Origin: Nitriliruptoraceae bacterium
Lineage (GTDB): Bacteria; Actinomycetota; Nitriliruptoria; Nitriliruptorales; Nitriliruptoraceae
Assembly: GCA_003554005.1 (NCBI GenBank)
Contig: PWEU01000306.1
Coordinates: 1-10,134, forward strand
DNA length: 10,134 nt
Direction of reading: 5' to 3'
The position numbers were made by a program, and so were the translations under genes. Each line of letters opens with the position of its first letter. Position 1 is the stretch's first letter. The notes below the pieces were generated by a model. That model did no database searches. It was given only the letters and a program-made list of their open reading frames with translations, and was not told where the DNA came from. Below are positions 1 to 5,543 of the stretch, one piece after another.

Positions 1-581
1 ATCGGCGAAACTATCAATGTTTCCAGGGTCAAGCCGGTAATGGGATGAACCATGATGATTTTTTTGATTAAACCATAGGTGGCAAAGGTCCCGGCCAGGG
101 CCAGGGCAATCCAGGGGAACCTTGCATATTGTAAAGCTACCAGCAGAACTCCGGCTGCCGCCAAAACCAGGGCTGTAATTTGCCATTTGCTCAACTTTTC
201 TTTAAAGACTAAAACACCCAGTAAAACCACGACCAGGGGGTTAATAAAGTAGCCCATGCTGGCTTCAATAACCTGATCGGTGTTTATAGCATAGATATAA
301 ACATACCAGTTGAGACTGATAATAATGCCGCACAAAAACATTAAAAGCAGTTTACGCCTGTTTGCAGCAATGGCCACTATAGTTTTCCAGCCACCGGTTA
401 TGACAACTATTATAACCATAAAAACAAATGACCAGAATATCCGGTGTCCGAGGACCTGGATATGCGGAACCGTCTCAACCAGTTTCCAGTAGAGCGGAAG
501 CAGACCCCATAACACGTAGGAAGCGGTTCCATATAATACTCCCAACCTGTTCTGGTCAATGCTGTCAACAGATATTTTCAT
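1..581 (-). CDS. rarD: RarD-like EamA/DMT family transporter, N-terminal part (3' end beyond window)
   Basis: Multi-spanning inner-membrane transporter of the drug/metabolite superfamily, RarD subgroup. The gene runs off the left edge, so only about 193 N-terminal residues are visible, against roughly 300 for the family. The protein opens MKISVDSIDQNRLGVLYG and then shows at least six hydrophobic segments: TASYVLWGLLPLYW, FWSFVFMVIIVVITG, LLLMFLCGIIISLNWYVYIY, a segment with the RarD-type stretch EASMGYFINPLVVVLLG, ITALVLAAAGVLLVAL and WIALALAGTFATYG. The pieces NWYVYIYAI and MGYFINPL are what point to RarD within EamA. The start is the ATG at 579-581, preceded by GGAGAATTATAA as ribosome site. 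RarD substrates are not firmly known; a chloramphenicol-sensitivity phenotype is reported for some members. It lies 111 bp downstream of the DUF134 gene and is probably a separate unit. Confidence 0.85.
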   Translation of the reverse strand, partial: MKISVDSIDQNRLGVLYGTASYVLWGLLPLYWKLVETVPHIQVLGHRIFWSFVFMVIIVVITGGWKTIVAIAANRRKLLLMFLCGIIISLNWYVYIYAINTDQVIEASMGYFINPLVVVLLGVLVFKEKLSKWQITALVLAAAGVLLVALQYARFPWIALALAGTFATYGLIKKIIMVHPITGLTLETLIVSP

Positions 582-618
582 TTATAATTCTCCATGTATA
601 AAAAGTAACAAACCATAC

Positions 619-635
619 AATAAGTATAGCTTATT
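619..635. promoter_or_regulatory. Small dyad in the rarD upstream region
   Basis: AATAAG and CTTATT arms around a 5-nt centre form a perfect 17-bp dyad 38 bp upstream of the rarD start. On the minus strand a -10-like TATACT falls inside the dyad, but no good -35 lies at the right distance. It could be a repressor operator over a weak promoter. The arms are short and AT-rich, so chance is a real alternative. Confidence 0.25.
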
Positions 636-692
636 ACTTCCATCTTAAACTGGCAAGGGATTAATTGAAAAGTTTAAAGCAAGTAAATACTT

Positions 693-1070
693 CTATTCAT
701 CGCATTCGGGACATTCGTATGCTTCGCGGTTAGCGGCCCGCCTTCTCTGACGGCGGCAGCGCGGGCATGCCTGGTCACTGCTCAGGGCATAGGGACCACC
801 ATGGATGCGCAGGGCCTTCCCTTCAATTATAGCCCTGGTCAACTTTTCCCGGGCAGAAACCAGGATTCGCTGCAGGGTGCTCTGGGCTACACCCATCCTC
901 TCCGCGCATTCGTGCTGTTCCAGTTTCTCGATATCTTTTAAACGCAGCGCTTCCACTTCATCAACGGTCAGCACCACTTCTTCGAGCAGCGGCATGGGGA
1001 TGCCCGTAGGCTTAAAGTAGGTGTAGCGGGGCATTGAACTTACCCGGCGGGGCTTAAAAGGACGCGGCAT
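693..1070 (-). CDS. DUF134 (UPF0251) helix-turn-helix / zinc-ribbon protein
   Basis: Small 125-aa protein of the DUF134 family, thought to be DNA-binding; no member's target is known to me. The family-typical N-terminus (MPRPFKPRRV, then YFKPTGIP) is followed by LTVDEVEALRLKD and a sigma-like helix-turn-helix at about residues 50-80 (ECAERMGVAQSTLQRILVSA). The C-terminus carries CPRC (102-105) and CPEC (120-123), a four-cysteine zinc-ribbon-like pair. The start ATG at 1068-1070 has GAGGAG eight bases upstream. It sits 74 bp after the tandem ferredoxin-ATPases in the same direction, and DUF134 genes often accompany NifX-like and MinD-like ATPase genes. A role as regulator of this cluster, or as a metal-responsive switch through the Cys pairs, is inference. 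Confidence 0.88.
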   Translation of the reverse strand: MPRPFKPRRVSSMPRYTYFKPTGIPMPLLEEVVLTVDEVEALRLKDIEKLEQHECAERMGVAQSTLQRILVSAREKLTRAIIEGKALRIHGGPYALSSDQACPRCRRQRRRAANREAYECPECDE

Positions 1071-1109
1071 TTCTCAAACTCCTCTAAGTTTATTTAATTG
1101 GTTGCATTT

Positions 1110-1138
1110 ATTCTAACAAAAAAATAGTTATTAAACAA
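1110..1138 (-). promoter_or_regulatory. Candidate sigma70-type promoter for the DUF134 gene
   Basis: On the minus strand TTGTTT (1133-1138) and TAGAAT (1110-1115) are separated by exactly 17 bp. The -10 matches 5 of 6 consensus bases and the -35 matches 3 of 6. Transcription would start near 1103, giving a leader of about 33 nt. This would let the regulator be expressed apart from the upstream ATPases, but read-through from them is equally possible. Confidence 0.4.
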
Positions 1139-1144
1139 TACCCT

Positions 1145-2002
1145 TTATGAACAATTCATTATATTCCAAACTTCGCTAATCTTTTCCACCAGCACACCAT
1201 CTACATAGTCAACCACGGGGATCCCCTCAATCATGGCCTTGACGAAAGCCCGGTCAAAGGGTATTTTTCCGGCCAGGGGCACATTTTCCCGCAGGCAGTA
1301 TTCTTCTATTGTTTTTGATTGCTCTTCTGCCAGATCGTAGCGATTTATGCAAACAGATGCCTCTACTCCAAAGTGCCTGCAAACAGCAAGGATTCTTTCC
1401 AGGTCATGAATCCCGGATACTGTTGGCTCGGTTACGATCAAAGCAGCATCCACCCCGGATAAGGCGGCGATAACCGGGCACCCTATTCCCGGGGGACCAT
1501 CTATAATCAGGTAGTCCTTTTGTTCAGATTCCGCTAGTTGCTCCCCTTTATTACGGATGGTTGTAACCAGCTTGCCCGAATTTTCTTCTGCTATGCCCAG
1601 GCGGGCGTGAACCAGGCTGCCATACGGAGTTTGCGAGACAAACCATTTTCCTGAAAGTATATCATTCATCGTGATTGCACCATGGGGACAGGCATGACTA
1701 CAAAAGCCGCATCCTTCACAGGCCACCGGATCAATTGCATAATCACCGGATATTGCATCGAACCTGCAGAGCTCCAAACATAACCCGCAGTCCTCACAGC
1801 TATCAAGGTTAATTTCGGCAACTTTTGATGCCCAGAATTCATGCGCTTCAAGCCGGACCGGTTTTGTAATCAGGCTTAGATTGGCCGCATCTACATCACC
1901 GTCTACAAGAACCGCTTTATCACCGGCAAGAGAAGCAAAGCAGCCGACAAGTGAAGTTTTTCCCGTTCCGCCCTTGCCGCTTATAACTGTAATCTTTTTC
2001 AC
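1145..2002 (-). CDS. MinD/Mrp-type ATPase with 2[4Fe-4S] ferredoxin insert (second of pair)
   Basis: P-loop ATPase of the MinD/Mrp/ParA class with a ferredoxin domain inserted after the first part of the nucleotide fold, about 285 aa. From the chosen start it reads MKKITVISGKGGTGKTSL, a deviant Walker A with the signature lysine. Eight cysteines follow as CEDCGLCLELC (69-79) and CEGCGFCSHACPHG (95-108), two [4Fe-4S] sites. The later DGPPGIGCPV is the switch/Walker B-like segment, with a Cys typical of these ATPases. An ATG at 2021-2023 would add seven residues but has no ribosome site. The GTG at 2000-2002 overlaps the previous gene's TGA (GTGA) and has AAGGGG ten bases upstream, so it is preferred and implies translational coupling. 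By analogy with Mrp proteins and the orange-protein operon ATPases, an ATP-driven role in metal-sulfur cluster handling is likely but unproven. Confidence 0.9.
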   Translation of the reverse strand: MKKITVISGKGGTGKTSLVGCFASLAGDKAVLVDGDVDAANLSLITKPVRLEAHEFWASKVAEINLDSCEDCGLCLELCRFDAISGDYAIDPVACEGCGFCSHACPHGAITMNDILSGKWFVSQTPYGSLVHARLGIAEENSGKLVTTIRNKGEQLAESEQKDYLIIDGPPGIGCPVIAALSGVDAALIVTEPTVSGIHDLERILAVCRHFGVEASVCINRYDLAEEQSKTIEEYCLRENVPLAGKIPFDRAFVKAMIEGIPVVDYVDGVLVEKISEVWNIMNCS

Positions 2003-2862
2003 TTTCGGACAGCCCCTTCCCAAACATTAATGATATTGTTATATAATACCTTGAATAGAACTTTCCATTCGGAAAGATGCTTTACAGCGGGCTCACCGCG
2101 GGCATAATAACGGGCAGCTTCCAGGTTCCAGGGAATTTTCTGCAGAACAGGCAAATTGTTTTTCGAACAATATGCTTCAACTTCATCATCACCGAGATCA
2201 GATCTGTTTATGACTACACCAGCCGAGATACCCAGTTTGGAAACCATTTGATAGGCCAAATCAAGATCATTTAAGCCAAATGGGGTTGGCTCCGTAACTA
2301 ACAGACAAAAATCACAATCATTTACTGCTGCCACTACCGGGCAGGATGTTCCCGGAGGGGCATCAATAATTGTCAGCGCTTCTGAATTAATCAAATTTTT
2401 AACTGCATTAATCAGCGGTGGCGACATGGCTTCACCGGGATTAAGAATACCATGGGCAAATGAAAGGCTGTTTACCATACCGCTTTCAACTATACCAATC
2501 GGACGATCATTTTCTGTTATCGCCTTTTCCGGGCAAAGGTAAGCACAGCTGCCACAGCCGTGGCAAAGCTCGGAAAGAATCATGACATTATCTTTTAATA
2601 CGGCCAGCGCATTAAAAGCACATACCTCGGCACAATATCCACAAAAACTGCATTTGCTCAAATCTATTGAGGGTACCGGTATTCCGACACTTTGCTTGTG
2701 GGAAAATTCCGGTTTGAGAAACAGGTGGGCATTTGGCTCTTCAACATCACAATCAAGAAGTTGAACGGGTAAACCTTCTTTTATAAGGGTTAACGCCAGG
2801 TTTACCGCGATTGTAGTTTTACCGGTTCCGCCCTTACCGCTGGCTATAGCCAGGTTTAACAT
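1999..2862 (-). CDS. MinD/Mrp-type ATPase with 2[4Fe-4S] ferredoxin insert (first of pair)
   Basis: Paralogue of the following gene with the same plan, 287 aa: MLNLAIASGKGGTGKTT (deviant Walker A, residues 8-17), LLDCDVEEPNAHLF, then ferredoxin motifs CSFCGYCAEVC (71-81) and CHGCGSCAYLC (100-110), then IIDAPPGTSCPV (about 165-176) and VTEPTPFGL. An ATG at 2899-2901 would give a 13-residue extension. The ATG at 2860-2862 is preferred because GAGGAG lies just upstream at good spacing and the protein then begins at the ATPase fold, as family members do. The two proteins are divergent enough to act as a hetero-pair. In Desulfovibrio, paired MinD-like ATPases of this kind are encoded with the orange protein and interact with it. 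About 400 bp of unusual non-coding DNA separates this gene from the DUF5320 gene upstream, so it may need its own promoter. Confidence 0.9.
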   Translation of the reverse strand: MLNLAIASGKGGTGKTTIAVNLALTLIKEGLPVQLLDCDVEEPNAHLFLKPEFSHKQSVGIPVPSIDLSKCSFCGYCAEVCAFNALAVLKDNVMILSELCHGCGSCAYLCPEKAITENDRPIGIVESGMVNSLSFAHGILNPGEAMSPPLINAVKNLINSEALTIIDAPPGTSCPVVAAVNDCDFCLLVTEPTPFGLNDLDLAYQMVSKLGISAGVVINRSDLGDDEVEAYCSKNNLPVLQKIPWNLEAARYYARGEPAVKHLSEWKVLFKVLYNNIINVWEGAVRK

Positions 2863-2937
2863 TTTTATCTCCTCAATTCCTGTAACCATTAAGTCTCTCA
2901 ATACAAATTTTTCTGGCTTGGGGGAAAATAGACCCCT

Positions 2938-2982
2938 CCCGGCCCAACTTTCGTCGTCACAACCAGGAACAGCCAGGCCGGG
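2938..2982 (-). promoter_or_regulatory. GC-rich hairpin in the leader of the ATPase pair
   Basis: CCCGGCC (2938-2944) and GGCCGGG (2976-2982) form a 7-bp GC-only stem around a 31-nt loop, about 75 bp upstream of the ATPase start. Immediately beside it on the minus strand a second short stem is possible (GGGG ... CCCC around TCTATTTT). No clear U-tract follows at the right distance, so it is not a convincing terminator. It may be a leader structure or the remains of an insertion boundary. Confidence 0.3.
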
Positions 2983-3012
2983 GAAAAGGGTAAAGTAGTC
3001 TAATTTGTAGCG

Positions 3013-3264
3013 GCTCAGCCTGCTTAATAAAACTAGAGCAAGCGTAAAGTGCAGGCATGGAAATGCCGGTGAAGCGAAGCCTGGAGCGGGCTGGTCGACA
3101 GGAAGTCGGCCATCGAGCGAGAGCTCTGGATGAGCTTATCGCGAGAACAGCCCAGGCAAAAGGTTGAAGCTAAACCGGTGCAGTTCCAGCTTAAACGATC
3201 AGCGAGCGCAGTTTTATTTAGCAGGTATAGGCAATAGAATAGAGCTGAGCGTTTGCTTTGCCTG
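3013..3264 (+). ncRNA. Candidate structured non-coding RNA / RNA-like repeat element, family unknown
   Basis: Seen in the sequence: a closing helix CCTGCTTAATAAAACT (3019-3034) with AGTTTTATTTAGCAGG (3210-3225), 15 of 16 paired, extended outward by GCTCAG (3013-3018) with CTGAGC (3245-3250). Inside are GGCAT-GGAA-ATGCC (3054-3067, a GNRA-type loop); GCCT/GGGCTG (3079-3082, 3088-3093) with CAGCCCAGGC (3148-3157), enclosing GTCGAC/GTCGGC (3094-3110) and GCGA-AGCTC/GAGCT-TCGC (3117-3142); and GTTGAAGCT with AGCTTAAAC (3163-3171, 3188-3196). TTTGCCTG (3257-3264) can also pair with CAGGCAAA (3153-3160), competing with the second helix. The GNRA loop and a U-G pair favour the plus strand as the RNA. 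It fills the gap between the DUF5320 and ATPase genes, antisense to both. The family is not recognised; alternatives are an orphan guide-RNA-like scaffold, a MITE-like repeat, or a decayed mobile element. Confidence 0.5.
3037..3064 (+). repeat. Dispersed 28-bp repeat, copy A (inside the structured element)
   Basis: This 28-bp stretch, starting AGCAAGCGTAAAGTGCAGGC, lies just inside the closing helix of the structured element and runs into the loop of its first hairpin. It matches positions 5544-5571 at 27 of 28 bases, differing only at the eighth base (G here, A there). A match this long between two non-coding places in 10 kb is not expected by chance and marks a repeat family. Confidence 0.8.
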
Positions 3265-3269
3265 AACAA

Positions 3270-3569
3270 TTACTGCTGCTCCAGTTCTTCAAGCCTTTTT
3301 TCCATTTGTTCCAGTTCTGTCCTTAACATTTCTTTTTCTTCTTTCAAGTACGCCTTCTCTTCTTCCGGGCTAACAGCCGCTGGTCCATAGAAGGGGCCGG
3401 GCTCAGCCTGCCACATGCGGCGGAAGCCTCTACCGAAGCCTCTGCCCATGCCGCGGCCATATCCTCTCCTAAGCCATCCAGCTCTGCCCCGCCCGGCGCC
3501 ACAGGGGCCAAAACCGCCACCTGTACCGGGACCCATACCGACAGGACCTGCTCCATCGTAACCTGGCAT
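3270..3569 (-). CDS. DUF5320 family Gly/Arg-rich protein with C-terminal coiled coil
   Basis: Small 99-aa protein of the DUF5320 type, recognised by the start MPGYDGAGPVGMGPGTGGG. Residues 1-61 are low-complexity Gly/Arg/Pro with one Cys (C23) and a run of RGYGRGMGRGFGRGF. Residues 69-98 (EEEKAYLKEEKEMLRTELEQ onward) are strongly charged and heptad-like, a probable coiled coil. There is no signal peptide or membrane segment. The ATG at 3567-3569 has GGAGGT at good spacing. It lies 51 bp after the second NifX-like gene, in the same direction. DUF5320 genes commonly neighbour NifX-like proteins and ferredoxin-ATPases in anaerobes; the biochemical role is unknown, and a flexible scaffold or metal-handling partner is a guess. 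Confidence 0.85.
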   Translation of the reverse strand: MPGYDGAGPVGMGPGTGGGFGPCGAGRGRAGWLRRGYGRGMGRGFGRGFRRMWQAEPGPFYGPAAVSPEEEKAYLKEEKEMLRTELEQMEKRLEELEQQ

Positions 3570-3620
3570 TAGAAATACCTCCTTTCCTGTTTAGCATTCC
3601 ATAATCATTTAGAAGTTTCT

Positions 3621-3974
3621 TTAACTACACCCATGGTTGCCATGAGGGTGCTCGCAGGCGCTTGGGCCTGATTTTAATTCCCCGGATAAATATGCTTCGA
3701 TAACATCTCTAACCGGACCGGTAACGCCTGTATAAGTTTCTATACTATGGTCATCAAACAATGACTGTGCTCGTGGTCCCATCCCTCCGGCAATGATGCA
3801 TTTGACGCCTTTTTCTGCAAGATAGCCCGGTAAAAAGCCGGGTTCATGACCGGGATTCTGAATAGTTTGCTCCTCAGCTATGTTGTTTTCTGCTAACTTA
3901 AAGAGAGTATACTCAGGACAGCGGCCAAAGTGCTGCGCTACCATATTATTTTCTGTTGCTACGGCTATAATCAT
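3621..3974 (-). CDS. NifX/orange-protein-like metal-cluster-binding protein with Cys/His tail
   Basis: 117-aa protein of the dinitrogenase iron-molybdenum cofactor (NifX/NafY/ORP) fold. Family marks are MIIAVATENN at the start, QHFGRCPEY (C19), VKCIIAGGMGPRA (C59) and TYTGVTGPVRDVIEAY. In ORP, a relative of this fold, a Mo-Cu-sulfide cluster is held non-covalently; in NifX-type proteins FeMo-cofactor precursors are carried. There are no nif structural genes here, so nitrogen fixation is not implied. The C-terminus carries CEHPHGNHGC (107-116), two Cys and three His in ten residues, a likely extra metal site. The start ATG has GGAGGT upstream, and the gene follows the first NifX-like gene by 15 bp. 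Confidence 0.9.
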   Translation of the reverse strand: MIIAVATENNMVAQHFGRCPEYTLFKLAENNIAEEQTIQNPGHEPGFLPGYLAEKGVKCIIAGGMGPRAQSLFDDHSIETYTGVTGPVRDVIEAYLSGELKSGPSACEHPHGNHGCS

Positions 3975-3989
3975 ATTAACTTACCTCCT

Positions 3990-4361
3990 TTATTTACGCA
4001 TACCTGAATGTGACGATACTGTCGCTTCAGATACCAGTTTTAAACTACCTTCCAGGAATTTCTCCAGGCTATCTTCAACAGTGCCGGTTACGCCGCTATA
4101 AACTTTAATATTTGCCGCCCTTAGAGCTTCAACAGCATTGGGACCGACATTGCCAAGGACAACTGCCTCTATATCCCGCCCGGCCAGCAGCTGGGCGGCC
4201 TGGGGGCCTGCTCCTCCGGCGGCTTCAGCATTTTCATTACTAAGCGATTCAACTACTCCCTTGTTTTTAGTGTCAACCACCACAAAGAAAGGACATCGTC
4301 CAAAGCGCTGATCTACCTCGGCCTTTAACCCTTCACCTTTAGCACAAACTGCCAGTTTCAT
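3990..4361 (-). CDS. NifX/orange-protein-like metal-cluster-binding protein
   Basis: 123-aa paralogue of the following gene, same fold: MKLAVCAKGEGLKAEVDQRF, then FGRCPFFVVVD (C23), EAAGGAGPQAAQLL, AVVLGNVGPNAVEAL and KVYSGVTGTVEDSLEKF. Besides C6 and C23 no other Cys is present, and the His-rich tail of its neighbour is missing, so the two probably have different roles (carrier and partner). The ATG at 4359-4361 shares its first base with the stop of a 14-codon upstream ORF, and GGAGG lies nine bases before it. It is the first full gene of the metal-cluster operon. Function by family is binding or transfer of a Mo- or Fe-containing sulfur cluster; the actual cluster cannot be told from sequence. 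Confidence 0.9.
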   Translation of the reverse strand: MKLAVCAKGEGLKAEVDQRFGRCPFFVVVDTKNKGVVESLSNENAEAAGGAGPQAAQLLAGRDIEAVVLGNVGPNAVEALRAANIKVYSGVTGTVEDSLEKFLEGSLKLVSEATVSSHSGMRK

Positions 4362-4405
4362 TATTTTTCACCTCCTGCCTTGTTAGCCTTTCTGCAGATT
4401 TCCAT
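4361..4405 (-). CDS. Putative 14-codon leader peptide upstream of the NifX-like genes
   Basis: An ORF encoding MEICRKANKAGGEK begins at the ATG at 4403-4405. GGAGG lies seven bases upstream, an ideal Shine-Dalgarno. Its TAA overlaps the next ATG by one base (TAATG), and the ribosome site of the NifX-like gene lies within its last codons. This architecture is that of a translated leader coupled to the downstream gene. No rare-codon run or repeated amino acid suggests what would be sensed; a single Cys is present. It may instead be a tiny functional protein. Translation is inferred, not shown. Confidence 0.5.
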   Translation of the reverse strand: MEICRKANKAGGEK

Positions 4406-4438
4406 CTCTTAACCTCCATTTAGTAACTACTGGTTTTA

Positions 4439-4455
4439 ATATATTGGGTATATAT
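4439..4455. promoter_or_regulatory. AT-rich dyad at the predicted transcription start
   Basis: ATATAT arms flank a 5-nt centre (TGGGT) immediately downstream of the predicted start point of the NifX-like operon, a usual place for a repressor operator. The arms contain only A and T, so this may be no more than composition. Confidence 0.22.
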
Positions 4456-4463
4456 CTATTATC

Positions 4464-4492
4464 ATTATAAACCTGTTACGGGTATTAATCAA
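4464..4492 (-). promoter_or_regulatory. Sigma70-type promoter of the NifX-like/DUF5320 operon
   Basis: On the minus strand TTGATT (4487-4492) and a perfect TATAAT (4464-4469) are separated by 17 bp. Transcription should begin near 4457, leaving about 50 nt before the leader ORF and about 95 nt before the first NifX-like gene. No sigma54-type site is visible in this intergenic region, unlike the orange-protein operons of Desulfovibrio vulgaris. Confidence 0.7.
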
Positions 4493-4518
4493 TAACATTT
4501 ATAAAAATTTAACCCATC

Positions 4519-4547
4519 ATGAAAAAGCAAATCAGATCATGTAGAAT
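4519..4547 (+). promoter_or_regulatory. Candidate promoter of the radical SAM gene
   Basis: ATGAAA (4519-4524, 4 of 6 consensus) and TAGAAT (4542-4547, 5 of 6) are spaced 17 bp apart on the plus strand, about 40 bp before the radical SAM start. It is back to back with the stronger minus-strand promoter about 30 bp away. Confidence 0.4.
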
Positions 4548-4571
4548 ATGGTATGTAGTTAATAATATAAA

Positions 4572-4585
4572 AAGGCAGGTGCCTT
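4572..4585 (+). promoter_or_regulatory. Hairpin holding the ribosome site of the radical SAM gene
   Basis: AAGGC and GCCTT form a 5-bp stem with an AGGT loop, ending one base before the ATG. AGGT is the only Shine-Dalgarno-like sequence near this start and would sit in the loop, so translation may be damped or sensitive to conditions. Confidence 0.35.
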
Positions 4586-4586
4586 A

Positions 4587-5543
4587 ATGAAGTACCATTA
4601 TCTATTCGGACCGGTCCCTTCCCGCCGGTTGGGTCTTTCGCTCGGTGTGGATTTAGTTCCTCACAAAACCTGCACCCTAAACTGCGTTTATTGTGAATGC
4701 GGGAAAACTACTAACCTGACAACAGCCCGTGAAGAGTACGTGCCAGTCGGAGATGTAACTGCCGAACTGGATCATTACCTTGCCTCAGAACCCGATCTTG
4801 ACTATATTACTTTCTCCGGCTCTGGCGAACCCACTTTGCATTCCGGGCTGGGGACTGTTATAGATTATTTAAAAGACAATTATCCTGATTACAAGGTTTG
4901 CCTGTTAACCAACGGCACCCTATTTACCGATACGGCTTTGCGGAAAGAAGTTTTAAGGGCAGACCTGATTATTCCCTCGCTCGATGCAGCCTGCAGCGAG
5001 GCCTTTAACCAGGTTAACCGTCCCGATGAAGAGCTTAACTGCGATGAAATAATCGAGGGCCTGGTTTCACTACGCCATGAATACAAGGGACTTATGATCA
5101 TAGAAATATTGATCATACCGGGTATCAACGACACTTCAGAAGAACTGAAATCACTTAAAGAGACCCTGGAAAAAATCAAGCCCGACCTTATCCAGATCGG
5201 GACACTGGACAGGCCGGGCACTGAAGAGTGGGTTGAAGCCGCTCCTGAAGAAAAGCTGCGGGAAATAGCTGATTACCTTGGTAGTGCCGAGTTGATCGGC
5301 ACTTTTAAACCGGAACAGAAGACCTCCTCAATAAGAGATTTACAGAATAACCGCATTTTAAACACATTGCGCCGCAGACCCTGCACTGTTTCAGACCTGC
5401 AGCAGGCTTTAAGCCTGAGACCGGCGGAAGTTCAAAAATATTTAAACCTGCTCCAGTCAAGAGGGTTAATTGAAACTGAAAAAAAGGAACGGGGCACATT
5501 CTTTAAGATAAAAGTAACTGCACAGCCAACTGAAGAGAACTGA
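4587..5543 (+). CDS. Radical SAM protein (COG0731 type) with C-terminal winged helix
   Basis: 318-aa radical S-adenosylmethionine enzyme. After MKYHYLFGPVPSRRLGLSLG the cluster motif CTLNCVYC (CxxxCxxC) binds the [4Fe-4S]/SAM centre, followed by FSGSGEPTLH (GEP-type SAM-binding motif), CLLTNGTLF, IIPSLDA, and IEILIIPGIND on later strands of the barrel. From about residue 247 a separate domain (SIRDLQNNRILNTLRRRPCT onward to FFKIK) looks like a winged helix, suggesting nucleic-acid or protein binding. COG0731 includes archaeal wyosine tRNA-modifying enzymes, but bacterial members of this short-N-terminus type have unknown substrates and often neighbour NifX-like genes. The start is fixed by the conserved N-terminus although its ribosome site is weak. 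It is divergent from the metal-cluster operon; a shared role is plausible inference. Confidence 0.9.
   Translation: MKYHYLFGPVPSRRLGLSLGVDLVPHKTCTLNCVYCECGKTTNLTTAREEYVPVGDVTAELDHYLASEPDLDYITFSGSGEPTLHSGLGTVIDYLKDNYPDYKVCLLTNGTLFTDTALRKEVLRADLIIPSLDAACSEAFNQVNRPDEELNCDEIIEGLVSLRHEYKGLMIIEILIIPGINDTSEELKSLKETLEKIKPDLIQIGTLDRPGTEEWVEAAPEEKLREIADYLGSAELIGTFKPEQKTSSIRDLQNNRILNTLRRRPCTVSDLQQALSLRPAEVQKYLNLLQSRGLIETEKKERGTFFKIKVTAQPTEEN

Noticed and set aside
3057..3167. 36-codon plus-strand ORF (MEMPVKRSLERAGRQ...) inside the structured element
   Set aside because: No Shine-Dalgarno, no family resemblance, and its codons coincide with the hairpin arms; the truncated copy at 5544-5571 keeps the ATG but not the frame.
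3013..3264. CRISPR array or tRNA/rRNA fragment in the non-coding gap
   Set aside because: There are no regularly spaced repeats, no cloverleaf with a TTCGA-type arm, and no rRNA-like conserved stretch.
3033..3269. 78-codon minus-strand ORF between the DUF5320 and ATPase genes
   Set aside because: It starts with TTG directly after the DUF5320 stop, has no ribosome site, no recognisable domain, and lies wholly over the self-complementary element, which explains its composition better.
3990..4361. Possibility that the NifX-like pair is part of a nitrogen-fixation cluster
   Set aside because: No nifH, nifD, nifK, nifE, nifN or nifB gene is present, and the neighbours (ferredoxin-MinD ATPases, DUF5320, DUF134) match orange-protein-like sets instead.
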